The translations under genes were made by a program, and so were the position numbers. 64,000 nucleotides of DNA from Planctomycetota bacterium (GTDB lineage: Bacteria > Planctomycetota > Planctomycetia > Pirellulales > Pirellulaceae). This document shows positions 1 to 9,062 of this stretch, piece by piece. The stretch's first letter is position 1; each line of letters opens with the position of its first letter. The stretch covers positions 1 to 64,000 of the forward strand of contig JAFLCP010000022.1 in assembly GCA_017303505.1 (NCBI GenBank), in the 5' to 3' direction. Under the pieces are notes generated by a model. The model was not told the DNA's origin and did not search any database. It saw only the letters and a program-made list of their open reading frames with translations.

Positions 1-108
1 GTTAACAGAACTGACGACGCCAAGCGAATCCACAAACTGCGCGTATCGAGTGTCGGCAATTTCTTTTGAGGTCGGTCGCCACAATATCTCGCCTTCGCAC
101 GATTTCAT
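1..108 (-). CDS. Probable acetoacetyl-CoA synthetase, N-terminal fragment (runs off window)
   Basis: An open frame runs from ATG at 108 to the left edge of the window, giving 36 codons. The peptide begins MKSCEGEILWRPTSKEIADT and continues RYAQFVDSLGVVSSVN. The pattern LWRP-x3-IA-x5-F resembles the N-terminal ACAS_N segment of acetoacetyl-CoA synthetases (roughly LWxPs-x-ERIA-x5-RF). An AGGA lies about 10 bases upstream of the ATG. The gene is divergent from the thiolase that starts at 242, and the pairing makes sense: the ligase activates acetoacetate and the thiolase cleaves acetoacetyl-CoA. Only the start is visible, so another acyl-CoA ligase is possible. Confidence 0.5.
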   Translation of the reverse strand, partial: MKSCEGEILWRPTSKEIADTRYAQFVDSLGVVSSVN

Positions 109-241
109 GGGGACGACATCCTGGATTTGGGTATGGCAGACTAGTTGATGGGCCCGACTTGTTTCACCGCAGGTCATCACTCTACAATCATTGTAGCGAT
201 ATGCCCACTCATTCACTTGGATTTTCGAGAAGGATCGAAAG

Positions 242-1420
242 ATGTCAACGGTGTGGTTAATCAGTGGGAAACGGACCCCTATAGGGCGATTTTTGGGGGA
301 TTTGGCTACCATTGCCGCCCCGAAACTCGCTGGTTACTCCATTCGCGCCACCGTCGCCGAATCGGGGATAAACGTAGCGGATATCGCCGAAATCTTGATT
401 GGCCAAGTTCTGTCGGCTGGTGTAGGCCAAGCCCCTGCCAGACAAGCCCTCCACGCTGCAGGGCTCCCCGATTCCATCGGTGCCGTGACGCTCAACAAAG
501 TTTGCGGATCCGGACTATTCGCCACGATGCTCGCCGTTCGTTCCATTCAAGCTGGCGTTTATCGAGCGGCCATCGCGGGTGGTATGGAAAGTATGAGCCA
601 AGCACCACATATTCTTCGTCAAGGCCGCACAGGTTGGAAGTATGGAGAGCAGCCACTGCTAGACGTTATCGAAATCGATGGCCTCAAATGCGCTCGCGGC
701 CAAAGCCTTATGGGCCACTATGCTGAACGTGTTGCCAACCAAAACCATCTATCCAGAAACGATCAAGATCAATGGTCTTTGACCAGCCACCAAAGAGCCA
801 TCCTCGCTCAACAGCAGCAGCTCTTTCAAGAAGAATTGGTACCAATACCTTTGAAAGAGAACCAAATCATCGCCCAAGATGCCGGGCCACGCGCCGACAC
901 AACTCTTGAAAAACTTGGCAAACTAAAGCCTGCGTTTGATCCCGCTGGTTCGGTCACTGCGGGCAATGCGTCCACGTTGAGCGATGGTGCGGCATCGCTG
1001 CTCGTGATCGACGATAGCTTAAAGCAAGAACTTAACCCTCGACATGCGTTTCGAGTTGTAGCCTCGACTGTCATGAGTCGTGCTCCAGAAGATTTATTTA
1101 TCGCTCCAGTTGGAGCTGTACAAAAAATCTTGTCGATAACAGGTTTATCCATTTCTGACATAGATTTGTTCGAAATCAACGAAGCCTTTGCATCGCAAAC
1201 GTTGGCGTGTATCCAACAACTTTCGCTGAATCCAGAACGCGTCAACGTCCATGGCGGAGCAATTGCTCTTGGGCATCCCATCGGCTGTAGTGGTGCTCGT
1301 ATACTTGTCACATTGATGCATGCCCTGGTCGCTAAGCAGGCTCGCTTCGGAATAGCCACTCTCTGCCTCGGGGGAGGCGAAGCCGTTGCAATGTTGATCG
1401 AATACCATCAGGCGAGTTGA
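242..1420 (+). CDS. Acetyl-CoA acetyltransferase (thiolase)
   Basis: A 392-residue thiolase, the usual length for the degradative or biosynthetic acetyl-CoA acetyltransferase family. It interconverts acetoacetyl-CoA plus CoA with two acetyl-CoA in the cytoplasm. The acyl-accepting Cys is at about residue 88 in NKVCGSGL. The active-site loops NEAFA, GGAIALGHPIGCSGAR and CLGGGEA supply the usual Asn, His and second Cys. ATG at 242 has AAGGA seven bases upstream. Its stop overlaps the possible TTG start of the next gene (TTGA at 1417-1420), so the two are probably coupled. Next to an aromatic hydroxylase and a probable acetoacetyl-CoA synthetase, the likely job is removal of acetoacetate from amino-acid breakdown; a beta-oxidation role cannot be excluded. 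Confidence 0.9.
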   Translation: MSTVWLISGKRTPIGRFLGDLATIAAPKLAGYSIRATVAESGINVADIAEILIGQVLSAGVGQAPARQALHAAGLPDSIGAVTLNKVCGSGLFATMLAVRSIQAGVYRAAIAGGMESMSQAPHILRQGRTGWKYGEQPLLDVIEIDGLKCARGQSLMGHYAERVANQNHLSRNDQDQWSLTSHQRAILAQQQQLFQEELVPIPLKENQIIAQDAGPRADTTLEKLGKLKPAFDPAGSVTAGNASTLSDGAASLLVIDDSLKQELNPRHAFRVVASTVMSRAPEDLFIAPVGAVQKILSITGLSISDIDLFEINEAFASQTLACIQQLSLNPERVNVHGGAIALGHPIGCSGARILVTLMHALVAKQARFGIATLCLGGGEAVAMLIEYHQAS

Positions 1421-2781
1421 ATTCTTGTTGTATGACTACTTCATCCAGCTTAAGCCGTTACAAAGAGATTGCCGAAAGGCACGGGGTCGATTTCGATTCG
1501 GTCACCCCAAGTTCATTCGAAGAACGACTGGCTCTATTGGAGGAATGCCTACAACGCACAGACGTCCCCTACCCTATCGCACCACAATATGCGAATGCGT
1601 ATCTCGCTAAAGCTCGCCAAGGGATTCCCTTCGACGTCGGTTCATTATGTGAACAGTCTGTGGATCTGGGCGTCTATGCCAACCAACAGCGATACGATCG
1701 TTATACACTGGAAGAACATCTTAGCTGGGCGTGCCTGATCGCCGAGCAACAAAGAACCAAACATCGATTTGCCTGCCGCGAATATCTGGCTGGCGAGGAA
1801 TTGTTTGCCATCGGTGGAACCACCATTCCCGACTTTTATCTCCTCAACGCTCGCATCTATCAACAAACTGAATGGCAACTCGCAACCGTGAGCATGATCA
1901 TTCCAGCTGAGCTCTTTTTTACTTGCCATTCCCAACGCTTCTTTCCCGTAACAACCTTCATGAGGGCTTTAGAGCAAGATTATTTACAAGAACCTGACAT
2001 TGGTCACGATGTAGCCGGTCATGTCGCGACCTTTACCATTCCAACAGTGGCTCATGTGATGCGGAATCATGGCATTGCCCGCAACTGGATCTACGAAGAA
2101 CGCGACAACTTGCTCGCACAAACTAGCGACCCACTAAAACAACAAGCGATTCGCAACCTCAGCGATGAACTATTGCTTTACGCCGAACGAATCTATTGGT
2201 TCACGGTCGAGTTCGGTTTGGTGGCCCAAGGACGCGAAGTTCGAGCCTATGGCGCTGGGATTCTATCTTCGCCTGGCGAAACACAATTCAGTGTATTGTC
2301 GCCACGTCCAACACGTATCATGATCAATCCTGCGTGCGACCGCGATTTGTTGAGACTCGCGACAACCGACTATCTTATCAGCGAGTTTCAAAAGACCTAC
2401 TTTGTCATCGAGAGTTTCGAACTACTAGAGTCTCTTACCCCTGAACGCATTGTGGCCACCGCAAAACTGGCGGCCAAATTGCCCCATTTTTCTTGGCGTG
2501 ACATCGCACCGGGTGATCGAATCTTGCAAGTCGGCGAATCGGCCGTTTCGACCAATGAAAAATATTTGCGGTTAATGTGTGACCAACTTTGTGATGATTG
2601 CTTAACCAGAACGGCCATTCGCAATCTTCGATTACTTCAACATGGACTTGATCCAAGCCTCGATTTGAATTCACTTTGGAGTGGTGTCATCGCCCCAGTC
2701 CCAGTCGGTATCATAGAATGGTTTAAGTCAATTGACATCGAACAGAGATACAACATTCCACTCCGTCCACTTAGCTACTAG
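1417..2781 (+). CDS. Aromatic amino acid hydroxylase (phenylalanine 4-monooxygenase family)
   Basis: A 454-residue member of the pterin-dependent, non-haem iron aromatic amino acid hydroxylases. The iron ligands are visible: two His in EPDIGHDVAGHV (about residues 197 and 202) and the Glu in IYWFTVEFGL (about 265), followed by the family segment AYGAGILSSPGE. The second His and the Glu are 63 residues apart, against about 40 in animal phenylalanine hydroxylase, so there is an insertion of some 20 residues. A C-terminal extension of about 120 residues follows the catalytic core. The TTG at 1417 overlaps the thiolase stop and has AGG just upstream; ATG at 1432 is the alternative start. Phe to Tyr conversion is the likely reaction, but substrate preference cannot be read from sequence. 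Its 3' end overlaps the convergent gene by 11 bases. Confidence 0.85.
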   Translation: MNSCCMTTSSSLSRYKEIAERHGVDFDSVTPSSFEERLALLEECLQRTDVPYPIAPQYANAYLAKARQGIPFDVGSLCEQSVDLGVYANQQRYDRYTLEEHLSWACLIAEQQRTKHRFACREYLAGEELFAIGGTTIPDFYLLNARIYQQTEWQLATVSMIIPAELFFTCHSQRFFPVTTFMRALEQDYLQEPDIGHDVAGHVATFTIPTVAHVMRNHGIARNWIYEERDNLLAQTSDPLKQQAIRNLSDELLLYAERIYWFTVEFGLVAQGREVRAYGAGILSSPGETQFSVLSPRPTRIMINPACDRDLLRLATTDYLISEFQKTYFVIESFELLESLTPERIVATAKLAAKLPHFSWRDIAPGDRILQVGESAVSTNEKYLRLMCDQLCDDCLTRTAIRNLRLLQHGLDPSLDLNSLWSGVIAPVPVGIIEWFKSIDIEQRYNIPLRPLSY

Positions 2782-3673
2782 GAGACTTCGGTTTATCAAA
2801 TCGACGCAACGCAACTTGAACCTCATCGCGTTTCAAAAGCTCAAAAAAATTTGTTCTTTCTGCCTTTAGGCCTGCTTCAAGATCTCCATACGCGCCAGCC
2901 ATGATGTCTTTCCATATCACCTCCCGCGCAGGCAACTTCAGGTGAGAATCAACTTCGTCTGCTCTCCCTGCAGCGCTCTTCCATATCTGGATTTTTTCCT
3001 CATCTGTTTGCGATAACATTCGCTCATGCAAACGGACGATTGAACGCGATTGTGCAATGAGACTACGACCCTGGGAATTCCATGTATCGCGATTCAATTC
3101 CGTCGGCCAAAGTTGATCAACCAATCCACTAGCTAAGGCTTTCTCGCAATCGATCGGTTCTCCTAACATCAACATCTGAAGGCCCAATTCCCAGCCAACC
3201 AATGGAATAAGACGTTGGGTTCCACCCCAGCCAGGAGTCAATCCAAGTTTTGTCTCCGGCATGCCCAAAACTGTCTCGGGCTTTGGAGTCGCCACACGAT
3301 ATCGGCAGGCCAATGCCAATTCCAACCCACCTCCCAACGCAGTCCCTTCTATCCAAGCAATCGTTGGGAAAGGGAGCAATTCCCAACGGTTTAGGGCTTC
3401 TTGACCACACTGCAAAAAAGCTTGAATATCGGAATCCGTATGGATTTGCAGAATACGTCGCAAGTCCGCTCCGACCACAAAACCCTTGGGCTTAGCACTT
3501 CGAACCACAACTGGCGTTTGATTACCAGCTTCTACCAGCAGATTGCCAATTTGATCCAGTTCATGGAAAAATCCTTCTTCCAACACATTGAGACGCCGGT
3601 CCTGCATGTCGATCCACAGAGTGAAAAACTCAGCGGATGCCTCATCAAGCCGAAGGTGTTGGAAAACCATCAT
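2771..3673 (-). CDS. Enoyl-CoA hydratase/isomerase (crotonase family)
   Basis: A 300-residue crotonase-fold protein. The oxyanion-hole segment GTALGGGLELALACRYRVA and the active-site stretch PETKLGLTPGWGGTQRL resemble the hydratase half of FadB/FadJ multifunctional proteins, but no 3-hydroxyacyl-CoA dehydrogenase domain follows. The Glu of the PETKLG stretch is in the position of one catalytic Glu. It would hydrate 2-enoyl-CoA to 3-hydroxyacyl-CoA in the cytoplasm. ATG at 3673 has GGAG nine bases upstream; a second ATG is one codon in. It is convergent with the aromatic hydroxylase (11-base overlap) and divergent from the carboxylase at 3907, with about 230 bases of probable promoter DNA between them. 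Confidence 0.85.
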   Translation of the reverse strand: MMVFQHLRLDEASAEFFTLWIDMQDRRLNVLEEGFFHELDQIGNLLVEAGNQTPVVVRSAKPKGFVVGADLRRILQIHTDSDIQAFLQCGQEALNRWELLPFPTIAWIEGTALGGGLELALACRYRVATPKPETVLGMPETKLGLTPGWGGTQRLIPLVGWELGLQMLMLGEPIDCEKALASGLVDQLWPTELNRDTWNSQGRSLIAQSRSIVRLHERMLSQTDEEKIQIWKSAAGRADEVDSHLKLPAREVIWKDIMAGAYGDLEAGLKAERTNFFELLKRDEVQVALRRFDKPKSPSS

Positions 3674-3906
3674 CTCTTAGACTCCAATCAAGCCGCTGGC
3701 TACGACCGTTGGTTATCGGATTGACACACCACTGAAATTATTCCGCATCCTGTTCTCCCAGGCCACTACAATCTGATAGAATTAGGGGAACTCATCACAC
3801 AACTTATCCACCTCGCTCCATTTTCTTTTTTCTACTCTGTCAAAATGTTCTAAACTTGAAATAGGTTTCGAGTACGCGTCTCGGGAATCCTGGGAAGGGA
3901 TTTTGT

Positions 3907-5493
3907 ATGTTGGACCTACGAGAAATGACCGATGCCCTTCTTGCGCAAGAGCAAACATTGCGTCAAGGAGGTGGGAAAGCGGGCTGGGATCGGCAACGGA
4001 AGTTAGGTCGATTACCTGTTCGCGAGCGGCTCGACGTATTGCTCGATCGCGACCGCCCCTTTCTCGAACTCGGCTTGTGGGCTGCCCATCAGATGTATTC
4101 GGAATGGGGTGAAGTTCCCGCCGCTGGGGTTATCACAGGAATAGGCTGGGTGAGCGACCAACCCTGCTTAATCGCAGCCAATGATGCCACGGTAAAAGCC
4201 GGAGCCATGTTTCCCCAGTCGGTGAAAAAACTCATTCGAGCTCAGAAAATTTCCCACCGCCTTCGCTTGCCCTTAATTTACTTGGTCGATTCCGCTGGAG
4301 TTTTCCTACCTTTACAGGATGAGATCTTTCCTGACGAAGATGATTTTGGACGTATCTTTCGCAACAATTCCGTGCTTTCTGCGGAAGGTATTCCTCAGAT
4401 CGCCGCCGTAATGGGAAACTGCATCGCGGGTGGCGCCTATTTGCCCGTGTTATGCGACAAAATTCTGATGACGGAAGGAAGCCAACTCTGTTTGGCCGGG
4501 CCCGCGTTGGTCAAAGCCGCCATCGGACAAGTGGTAGATCCGGAAGAACTCGGCGGTTCCAAAATGCACGCCCAAATCAGCGGAACGGTTGACTTTCACG
4601 AAAAGAACGACACCGAATGTCTCTTGCGAATTCGCGAACAAGTCCGTTTGCTTCCTCTGAAAAACTCCGCTCCCGCTTTTCGTGAACCTAGTCGGCCTGC
4701 TGACGACCTCTTCCATCTCGTACCTGCGGATGGTCAAGGCGAATACGATGTTCGCGAGGTGCTGCAATGCATCGTCGATGCGGATAGCTTTCAAGAATTC
4801 AAAGCCGACTTCGGTCGCACTGTGGTTACAGGCTATGCTCGTATCGGAGGTCACGCTGCTGGAGTCGTAGCCAATCAACGCAAGCGATCGCAGTCCGCTC
4901 AAAAGGAAATTCAAATCGGCGGAGTTCTCTATGGTGATGCCGCTGAAAAAAGTGCACGCTTCATCGCGGATTGCGATCAAAATCGTATCCCGCTGATCTT
5001 TCTCCAAGATGTCCAAGGCTTTATGGTCGGCAAACAAGCCGAACAGGGTGGCATCATTCAATCGGGTGCGCAGATGGTACGTGCGATGAGCGTTGCCACC
5101 GTACCTAAGTTCACCGTCGTGATTGGTAGCTCATATGGTGCAGGTAATTACGCGATGTGCGGTCGCGCTTATGATCCAGCTTTGATTCTCGCTTGGCCAA
5201 ATGCTCGTTTCGCAGTGATGGGTGGAAATCAAGCCGCCGATACACTGCTCTCTCTAAAAATTCGTGACGCGGAGAAAAATGGTCAACCGTTGTCAGCAGA
5301 AGCCATTCAGAGCATGCGGGAAACTGTTCGTTCTCAATACCAAGCTCAAACGGACATCCGCTACGGAGCAGCTCGGGGTTGGATCGATGCGATAATATCC
5401 CCCGATCACACTCGTCTGTGGCTGTCGGCCGCGCTGTCAACGATATCCGATCGTGAACGGACGGAGTCGCGTTTTCGCGCGAGAGAAGTATGA
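3907..5493 (+). CDS. Acyl-CoA carboxylase beta subunit (methylcrotonyl/geranyl-CoA carboxylase type)
   Basis: A 528-residue carboxyltransferase subunit with both crotonase-like halves. The N half carries NCIAGGAYLP and LAGPALVKAA; the C half carries SSYGAGNYAMCGRAYDP and WPNARFAVMGGNQAA, which is the form seen in methylcrotonyl- and geranyl-CoA carboxylases rather than in propionyl-CoA carboxylase. It would transfer CO2 from carboxybiotin to a 2-enoyl-CoA such as 3-methylcrotonyl-CoA (leucine breakdown) or geranyl-CoA (terpene breakdown). AAGGGA lies six bases before ATG 3907. The stop overlaps the next start (ATGA at 5490), as in liu/atu-type operons. The biotin-carrying alpha subunit needed for activity is not in this window. 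Confidence 0.88.
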   Translation: MLDLREMTDALLAQEQTLRQGGGKAGWDRQRKLGRLPVRERLDVLLDRDRPFLELGLWAAHQMYSEWGEVPAAGVITGIGWVSDQPCLIAANDATVKAGAMFPQSVKKLIRAQKISHRLRLPLIYLVDSAGVFLPLQDEIFPDEDDFGRIFRNNSVLSAEGIPQIAAVMGNCIAGGAYLPVLCDKILMTEGSQLCLAGPALVKAAIGQVVDPEELGGSKMHAQISGTVDFHEKNDTECLLRIREQVRLLPLKNSAPAFREPSRPADDLFHLVPADGQGEYDVREVLQCIVDADSFQEFKADFGRTVVTGYARIGGHAAGVVANQRKRSQSAQKEIQIGGVLYGDAAEKSARFIADCDQNRIPLIFLQDVQGFMVGKQAEQGGIIQSGAQMVRAMSVATVPKFTVVIGSSYGAGNYAMCGRAYDPALILAWPNARFAVMGGNQAADTLLSLKIRDAEKNGQPLSAEAIQSMRETVRSQYQAQTDIRYGAARGWIDAIISPDHTRLWLSAALSTISDRERTESRFRAREV

Positions 5494-7295
5494 GCCGAAT
5501 GATTCGTGTCGGAAACGCGCAAGCCTTTTGGGGTGATCGCTCGGCTGCAGCCGCTGAGCTGCTATCGCGTCAACCCGATCTTGATTATTTGACCATGGAT
5601 TATCTGGCAGAAATCTCCATGTCTATTCTCGCCTTGCAGCGCGAGCGCGACGCAACCAAAGGCTATGCCCAAGATTTTGTGGAGGTCGTTCGGCAATTGG
5701 CTCCCTATTGGAATTCAGGGGGAAAATGTCGACTCATCGTCAACGCCGGCGGTTTGCAACCGATGCAATGTGCACTTGCCTGCAAGGCTGCATTAGAAGC
5801 AGAAGGCTGCCGTACACTAACCATTGGCATCGTACAAGGCGATGATGTCCTTTCTATCTTGAAAGCTTCAACAGAGGCTACCCAGTTTCGTAATCTCGAC
5901 AACAATCAACCATTGAGCGATGTCCAAAGTCGCCTCATTACCGCCAACGCATACCTCGGCTGCAACGGCATTGTTCAAGCTCTTCGCAATGGTGCCGATA
6001 TTGTCATCACGGGGCGGGTGGCCGATCCCTCGATGGTAGTTGCAGCCGCTGTTCATACATTCGATTGGAAGCTCGATCAATGGGATGAGCTCGCTGGTGC
6101 AACCGTGGCTGGCCATCTGTTGGAGTGTGGCACTCATGTCACGGGCGGCATTAGCACCGATTGGCTCAACGTACACAACGTTGCCACCATTGGCTTTCCC
6201 ATTGCGGAAATTTCTGATGACGGTTCGTGTGTCATTACTAAGCCGGAAAAAACCGGCGGCTTGGTTTCTACGGCGACCGTTAAAGAGCAATTGGTCTATG
6301 AAATTGGAAATCCAGCAGAATACATCTCCCCCGATTGTTGCGTCTCTTTTCTCAAACTCGCCGTCAGCGAAGTGGACACCAATCGAGTTGCAGTTTCTGG
6401 AGCACTAGGTAAGCCGCCCCCCCACAATCTCAAGGTCAGTGCCACTTACCGCAACGGATATCGCTCGGCGGGGATGCTTACGATTTTTGGTCCACAAGCT
6501 GTCCTCAAAGCTCAACGTTGTGGTGAGATCGTCTTACAACGGCTGGCGGATGCGGGCTGGGAATATCGCGACACCCTCGTTGAATGTTTGGGCACTGGCG
6601 ACTCCGTCCCAGTCCTACCCGCAGAACTTCGCTCCGCACAAGCGTTCGAAACCATTCTCCGAATCTCGGTCGAATCGGAGGACAAAAACGCCTGTGTCGC
6701 ATTTTCGAAAGAGATGATTCCGCTAGTAACAGCTGGTCCTCAAGGAACCACTGGTTATGCCGAAGGGCGGCCCAATGTTCACGCTATTTTTCGCTATTGG
6801 CCTTGCTTAATTGCTTCGAATTTGTTGCACCCAAAGATCGACACTCTCATCACCGACGACACGACCCAACAACGAACGCAAGCCACTTCCTGGCCATCGA
6901 GCTCAAGCAGCGAGTCTCCATGCAGCTCTACATGGTCAAACTTCCAATACGACGCCACCACCGCTTCTGATATTAAAACTCCCAAACGATTATTAGACAT
7001 CGCCTTTGGACGCAGTGGCGACAAAGGTACCGGTGCCAATATTGGAATCCTTACTCGACGCAATTCTGACTATGAAGCACTAGCTCGGTGGCTCACAGCA
7101 GATCGAGTTCATAACTTCTTTGCGCCACTCGGGGCAACAGAGGTTATCCGCTACGAACTCCCGAATCTATTTGGTTTTAACTTTGTTGTGCGCGGAATCC
7201 TGTCCCGCATCATTCGCAATGATGTGCAGGGTAAAGCGCTGGCTCAAGCACTCTTGACGATGCCACTCGATGACTTTCCCAATCTCTCTTCTTGA
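5490..7295 (+). CDS. AtuA-like acyclic terpene utilisation protein (DUF1446)
   Basis: A 601-residue DUF1446 protein of the AtuA family, whose biochemical role is unsettled; in Pseudomonas atuA lies in the citronellol/geraniol operon. Visible family traits are the N-terminal GNAQAFWGDRSAAA, NAGGLQP and GADIVITGRVADPSMV with ECGTHVTGG, and a C-terminal AtuA-like small domain starting at about residue 495 (LDIAFGRSGDKGTGANIG, then PNLFGFNFVVRGIL). A low-complexity Thr/Ser-rich linker separates the two. Start overlap of 4 bases with the carboxylase indicates translational coupling and a common substrate pathway. The full-length, two-domain form is usual for the family. Confidence 0.85.
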   Translation: MSRMIRVGNAQAFWGDRSAAAAELLSRQPDLDYLTMDYLAEISMSILALQRERDATKGYAQDFVEVVRQLAPYWNSGGKCRLIVNAGGLQPMQCALACKAALEAEGCRTLTIGIVQGDDVLSILKASTEATQFRNLDNNQPLSDVQSRLITANAYLGCNGIVQALRNGADIVITGRVADPSMVVAAAVHTFDWKLDQWDELAGATVAGHLLECGTHVTGGISTDWLNVHNVATIGFPIAEISDDGSCVITKPEKTGGLVSTATVKEQLVYEIGNPAEYISPDCCVSFLKLAVSEVDTNRVAVSGALGKPPPHNLKVSATYRNGYRSAGMLTIFGPQAVLKAQRCGEIVLQRLADAGWEYRDTLVECLGTGDSVPVLPAELRSAQAFETILRISVESEDKNACVAFSKEMIPLVTAGPQGTTGYAEGRPNVHAIFRYWPCLIASNLLHPKIDTLITDDTTQQRTQATSWPSSSSSESPCSSTWSNFQYDATTASDIKTPKRLLDIAFGRSGDKGTGANIGILTRRNSDYEALARWLTADRVHNFFAPLGATEVIRYELPNLFGFNFVVRGILSRIIRNDVQGKALAQALLTMPLDDFPNLSS

Positions 7296-7334
7296 CTCAT
7301 TCCGAACTTTCCATGATTCCACTCGGAGGCCCTC

Positions 7335-9059
7335 ATGGACGTTGTTAATCTCCCCCCGACCACAGGACATCGCGTAGAAGTTCAATTCGAAAAACCTTGG
7401 GTAGATCAACGCACCATTAGTGATGTGTTGCATGAAACCTCGTTAAAAAATCCACACAAAACCGCCGTGGTTTTCAGCAGTCTTGGTTGGCGGCTTTCGT
7501 GGCAAGAATTCGATCGAGAAGTAGATCGAGTTGCCAAAGCGCTGATGGCCAATGGTATTGGACATGGTGACCATTTTGGGATCTGGGCCACCAACGTACC
7601 TGCTTGGTTGCTTCTACAATTTGCCACCGCCCGCGTTGGGGCCGTACTCGTTACCATCAATCCATCCTATCGCACCAGTGAACTCGCCTTTGTCATCGAA
7701 CAAGCTGACTTAAAAGGTCTAGCACTCATCGACCACTTCAAAACGACCCACTATTACGATTGCCTTCGCGATGCAATTCCTAACCTCGCCCACGCTGAAC
7801 CAGGAAAACTCGATTGTCCTCAATTCCCTCGCCTGAAACTGGTGATTTCATTAAGGGGCGAGACTTTACCCGGTTCATTTGCTTGGGATGAATTTCTTCG
7901 TTCAGGCGATCGTGTTTCGGACGAAGAATTAGCAAAGATTGCAGACTCCCTTTCGTGCCACGACCCCATTAACATCCAATTTACTTCCGGCACGACCGGC
8001 CAACCCAAAGGTGCCACCTTATCGCATCGCAACATTCTCTTGAACGGTTACTACGCTGGAGAAGGTCAAGCTTTAACATCTGAAGACAGTATTTGCATTC
8101 CGGTGCCTCTATATCATTGCTTCGGTTGTGTTCTTGGCACGTTATGCGCCATTGTGCATGGTGCCACCATGGTGTTTCCGGCTGAGAGTTTTAATGCGGG
8201 CGCGACGTTACAGGCGATTGAAGCCGAACGCTGCACAGCGGTGTACGGCGTACCTACGATGTTCATCGCGATGCTGGAGCATGCAGATTATCCGCAACGC
8301 AATTTGAAGTCGCTGCGGACTGGCATCATGGCAGGTAGCCCCTGCCCCATCGAATTGATGCGACGCGTCACCAGCGAAATGGGTGCATCTCAAATGACCA
8401 TCGGCTACGGTCAGACCGAAGCCTCACCCCTGATTACCCAAACTCGCGTGGACGATTCGATCGAATTGCGAGTGGGAACGGTGGGCCGAGTGATACCTGG
8501 CGTGGAAGCCAAGATCGTTGATCCGGAGACAGGTCGTGAGTTACCCCCGCATCAATCGGGCGAACTCTGTTCACGTGGTCACAACACGATGCTCGGCTAT
8601 TACAAATTGCCTGAGAAAACGGCTGCCGCGATCGATGCCGATGGCTGGTTGCACACCGGAGACTTGGCGTTGAAAGAACCGAATGGCTATTTCCGTATCA
8701 CCGGCCGTCTCAAGGATCTGGTAATTCGGGGAGGTGAGAATATTTTTCCGCGTGAAATCGAGGAATTGCTTTACCATCACCCGGCCATTAAAGACATACA
8801 GGTAATCGGAGTGCCAGACCGCAAATTTGGTGAAGAAGTTATGGCTTGGGTTTGCTTACGCGAAGGGTGCAGTGCAACTCCGGAAGAACTAAAGGCCTTC
8901 TGCAAAGAAAGGTTAGCGTATTTCAAAGTTCCTCATTATTGGAAGTTCGTGGACAGCTTCCCGACCACCGTAACAGGCAAGATTCAGAAATACAAAATGC
9001 GCGAGATTAGCATTCAAGAACTAGGCTTGCAGGATGTTGCCAAAATTGAAACGGCCTAA
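7335..9059 (+). CDS. AMP-forming acyl-CoA synthetase
   Basis: A 574-residue adenylate-forming acyl-CoA synthetase, in the length range and style of the bacterial ACSF2-like (medium/branched chain) group. The P-loop-like motif is FTSGTTGQPKGATLSH (about residues 217-232). Further motifs are YGQTEASP, GWLHTGDLA, GRLKDLVIRGGENIFP and the C-terminal TGKIQKYKM with the catalytic Lys. It activates a carboxylic acid with ATP and CoA in the cytoplasm. GGAGG lies five bases before ATG 7335. It starts 39 bases after the AtuA-like gene and probably belongs to the same operon, where it would load the acid substrate. It ends three bases from the convergent hydratase gene. Exact chain length is not predictable. 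Confidence 0.88.
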   Translation: MDVVNLPPTTGHRVEVQFEKPWVDQRTISDVLHETSLKNPHKTAVVFSSLGWRLSWQEFDREVDRVAKALMANGIGHGDHFGIWATNVPAWLLLQFATARVGAVLVTINPSYRTSELAFVIEQADLKGLALIDHFKTTHYYDCLRDAIPNLAHAEPGKLDCPQFPRLKLVISLRGETLPGSFAWDEFLRSGDRVSDEELAKIADSLSCHDPINIQFTSGTTGQPKGATLSHRNILLNGYYAGEGQALTSEDSICIPVPLYHCFGCVLGTLCAIVHGATMVFPAESFNAGATLQAIEAERCTAVYGVPTMFIAMLEHADYPQRNLKSLRTGIMAGSPCPIELMRRVTSEMGASQMTIGYGQTEASPLITQTRVDDSIELRVGTVGRVIPGVEAKIVDPETGRELPPHQSGELCSRGHNTMLGYYKLPEKTAAAIDADGWLHTGDLALKEPNGYFRITGRLKDLVIRGGENIFPREIEELLYHHPAIKDIQVIGVPDRKFGEEVMAWVCLREGCSATPEELKAFCKERLAYFKVPHYWKFVDSFPTTVTGKIQKYKMREISIQELGLQDVAKIETA

Positions 9060-9062
9060 TCC

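Noticed and set aside
826..1359. 177-residue open frame on the minus strand
   Set aside because: It lies wholly inside the thiolase gene on the opposite strand and has no recognisable protein features.
4450..5061. 203-residue open frame on the minus strand
   Set aside because: Antisense to the carboxylase beta gene, which has clear family motifs; composition is that of a shadow.
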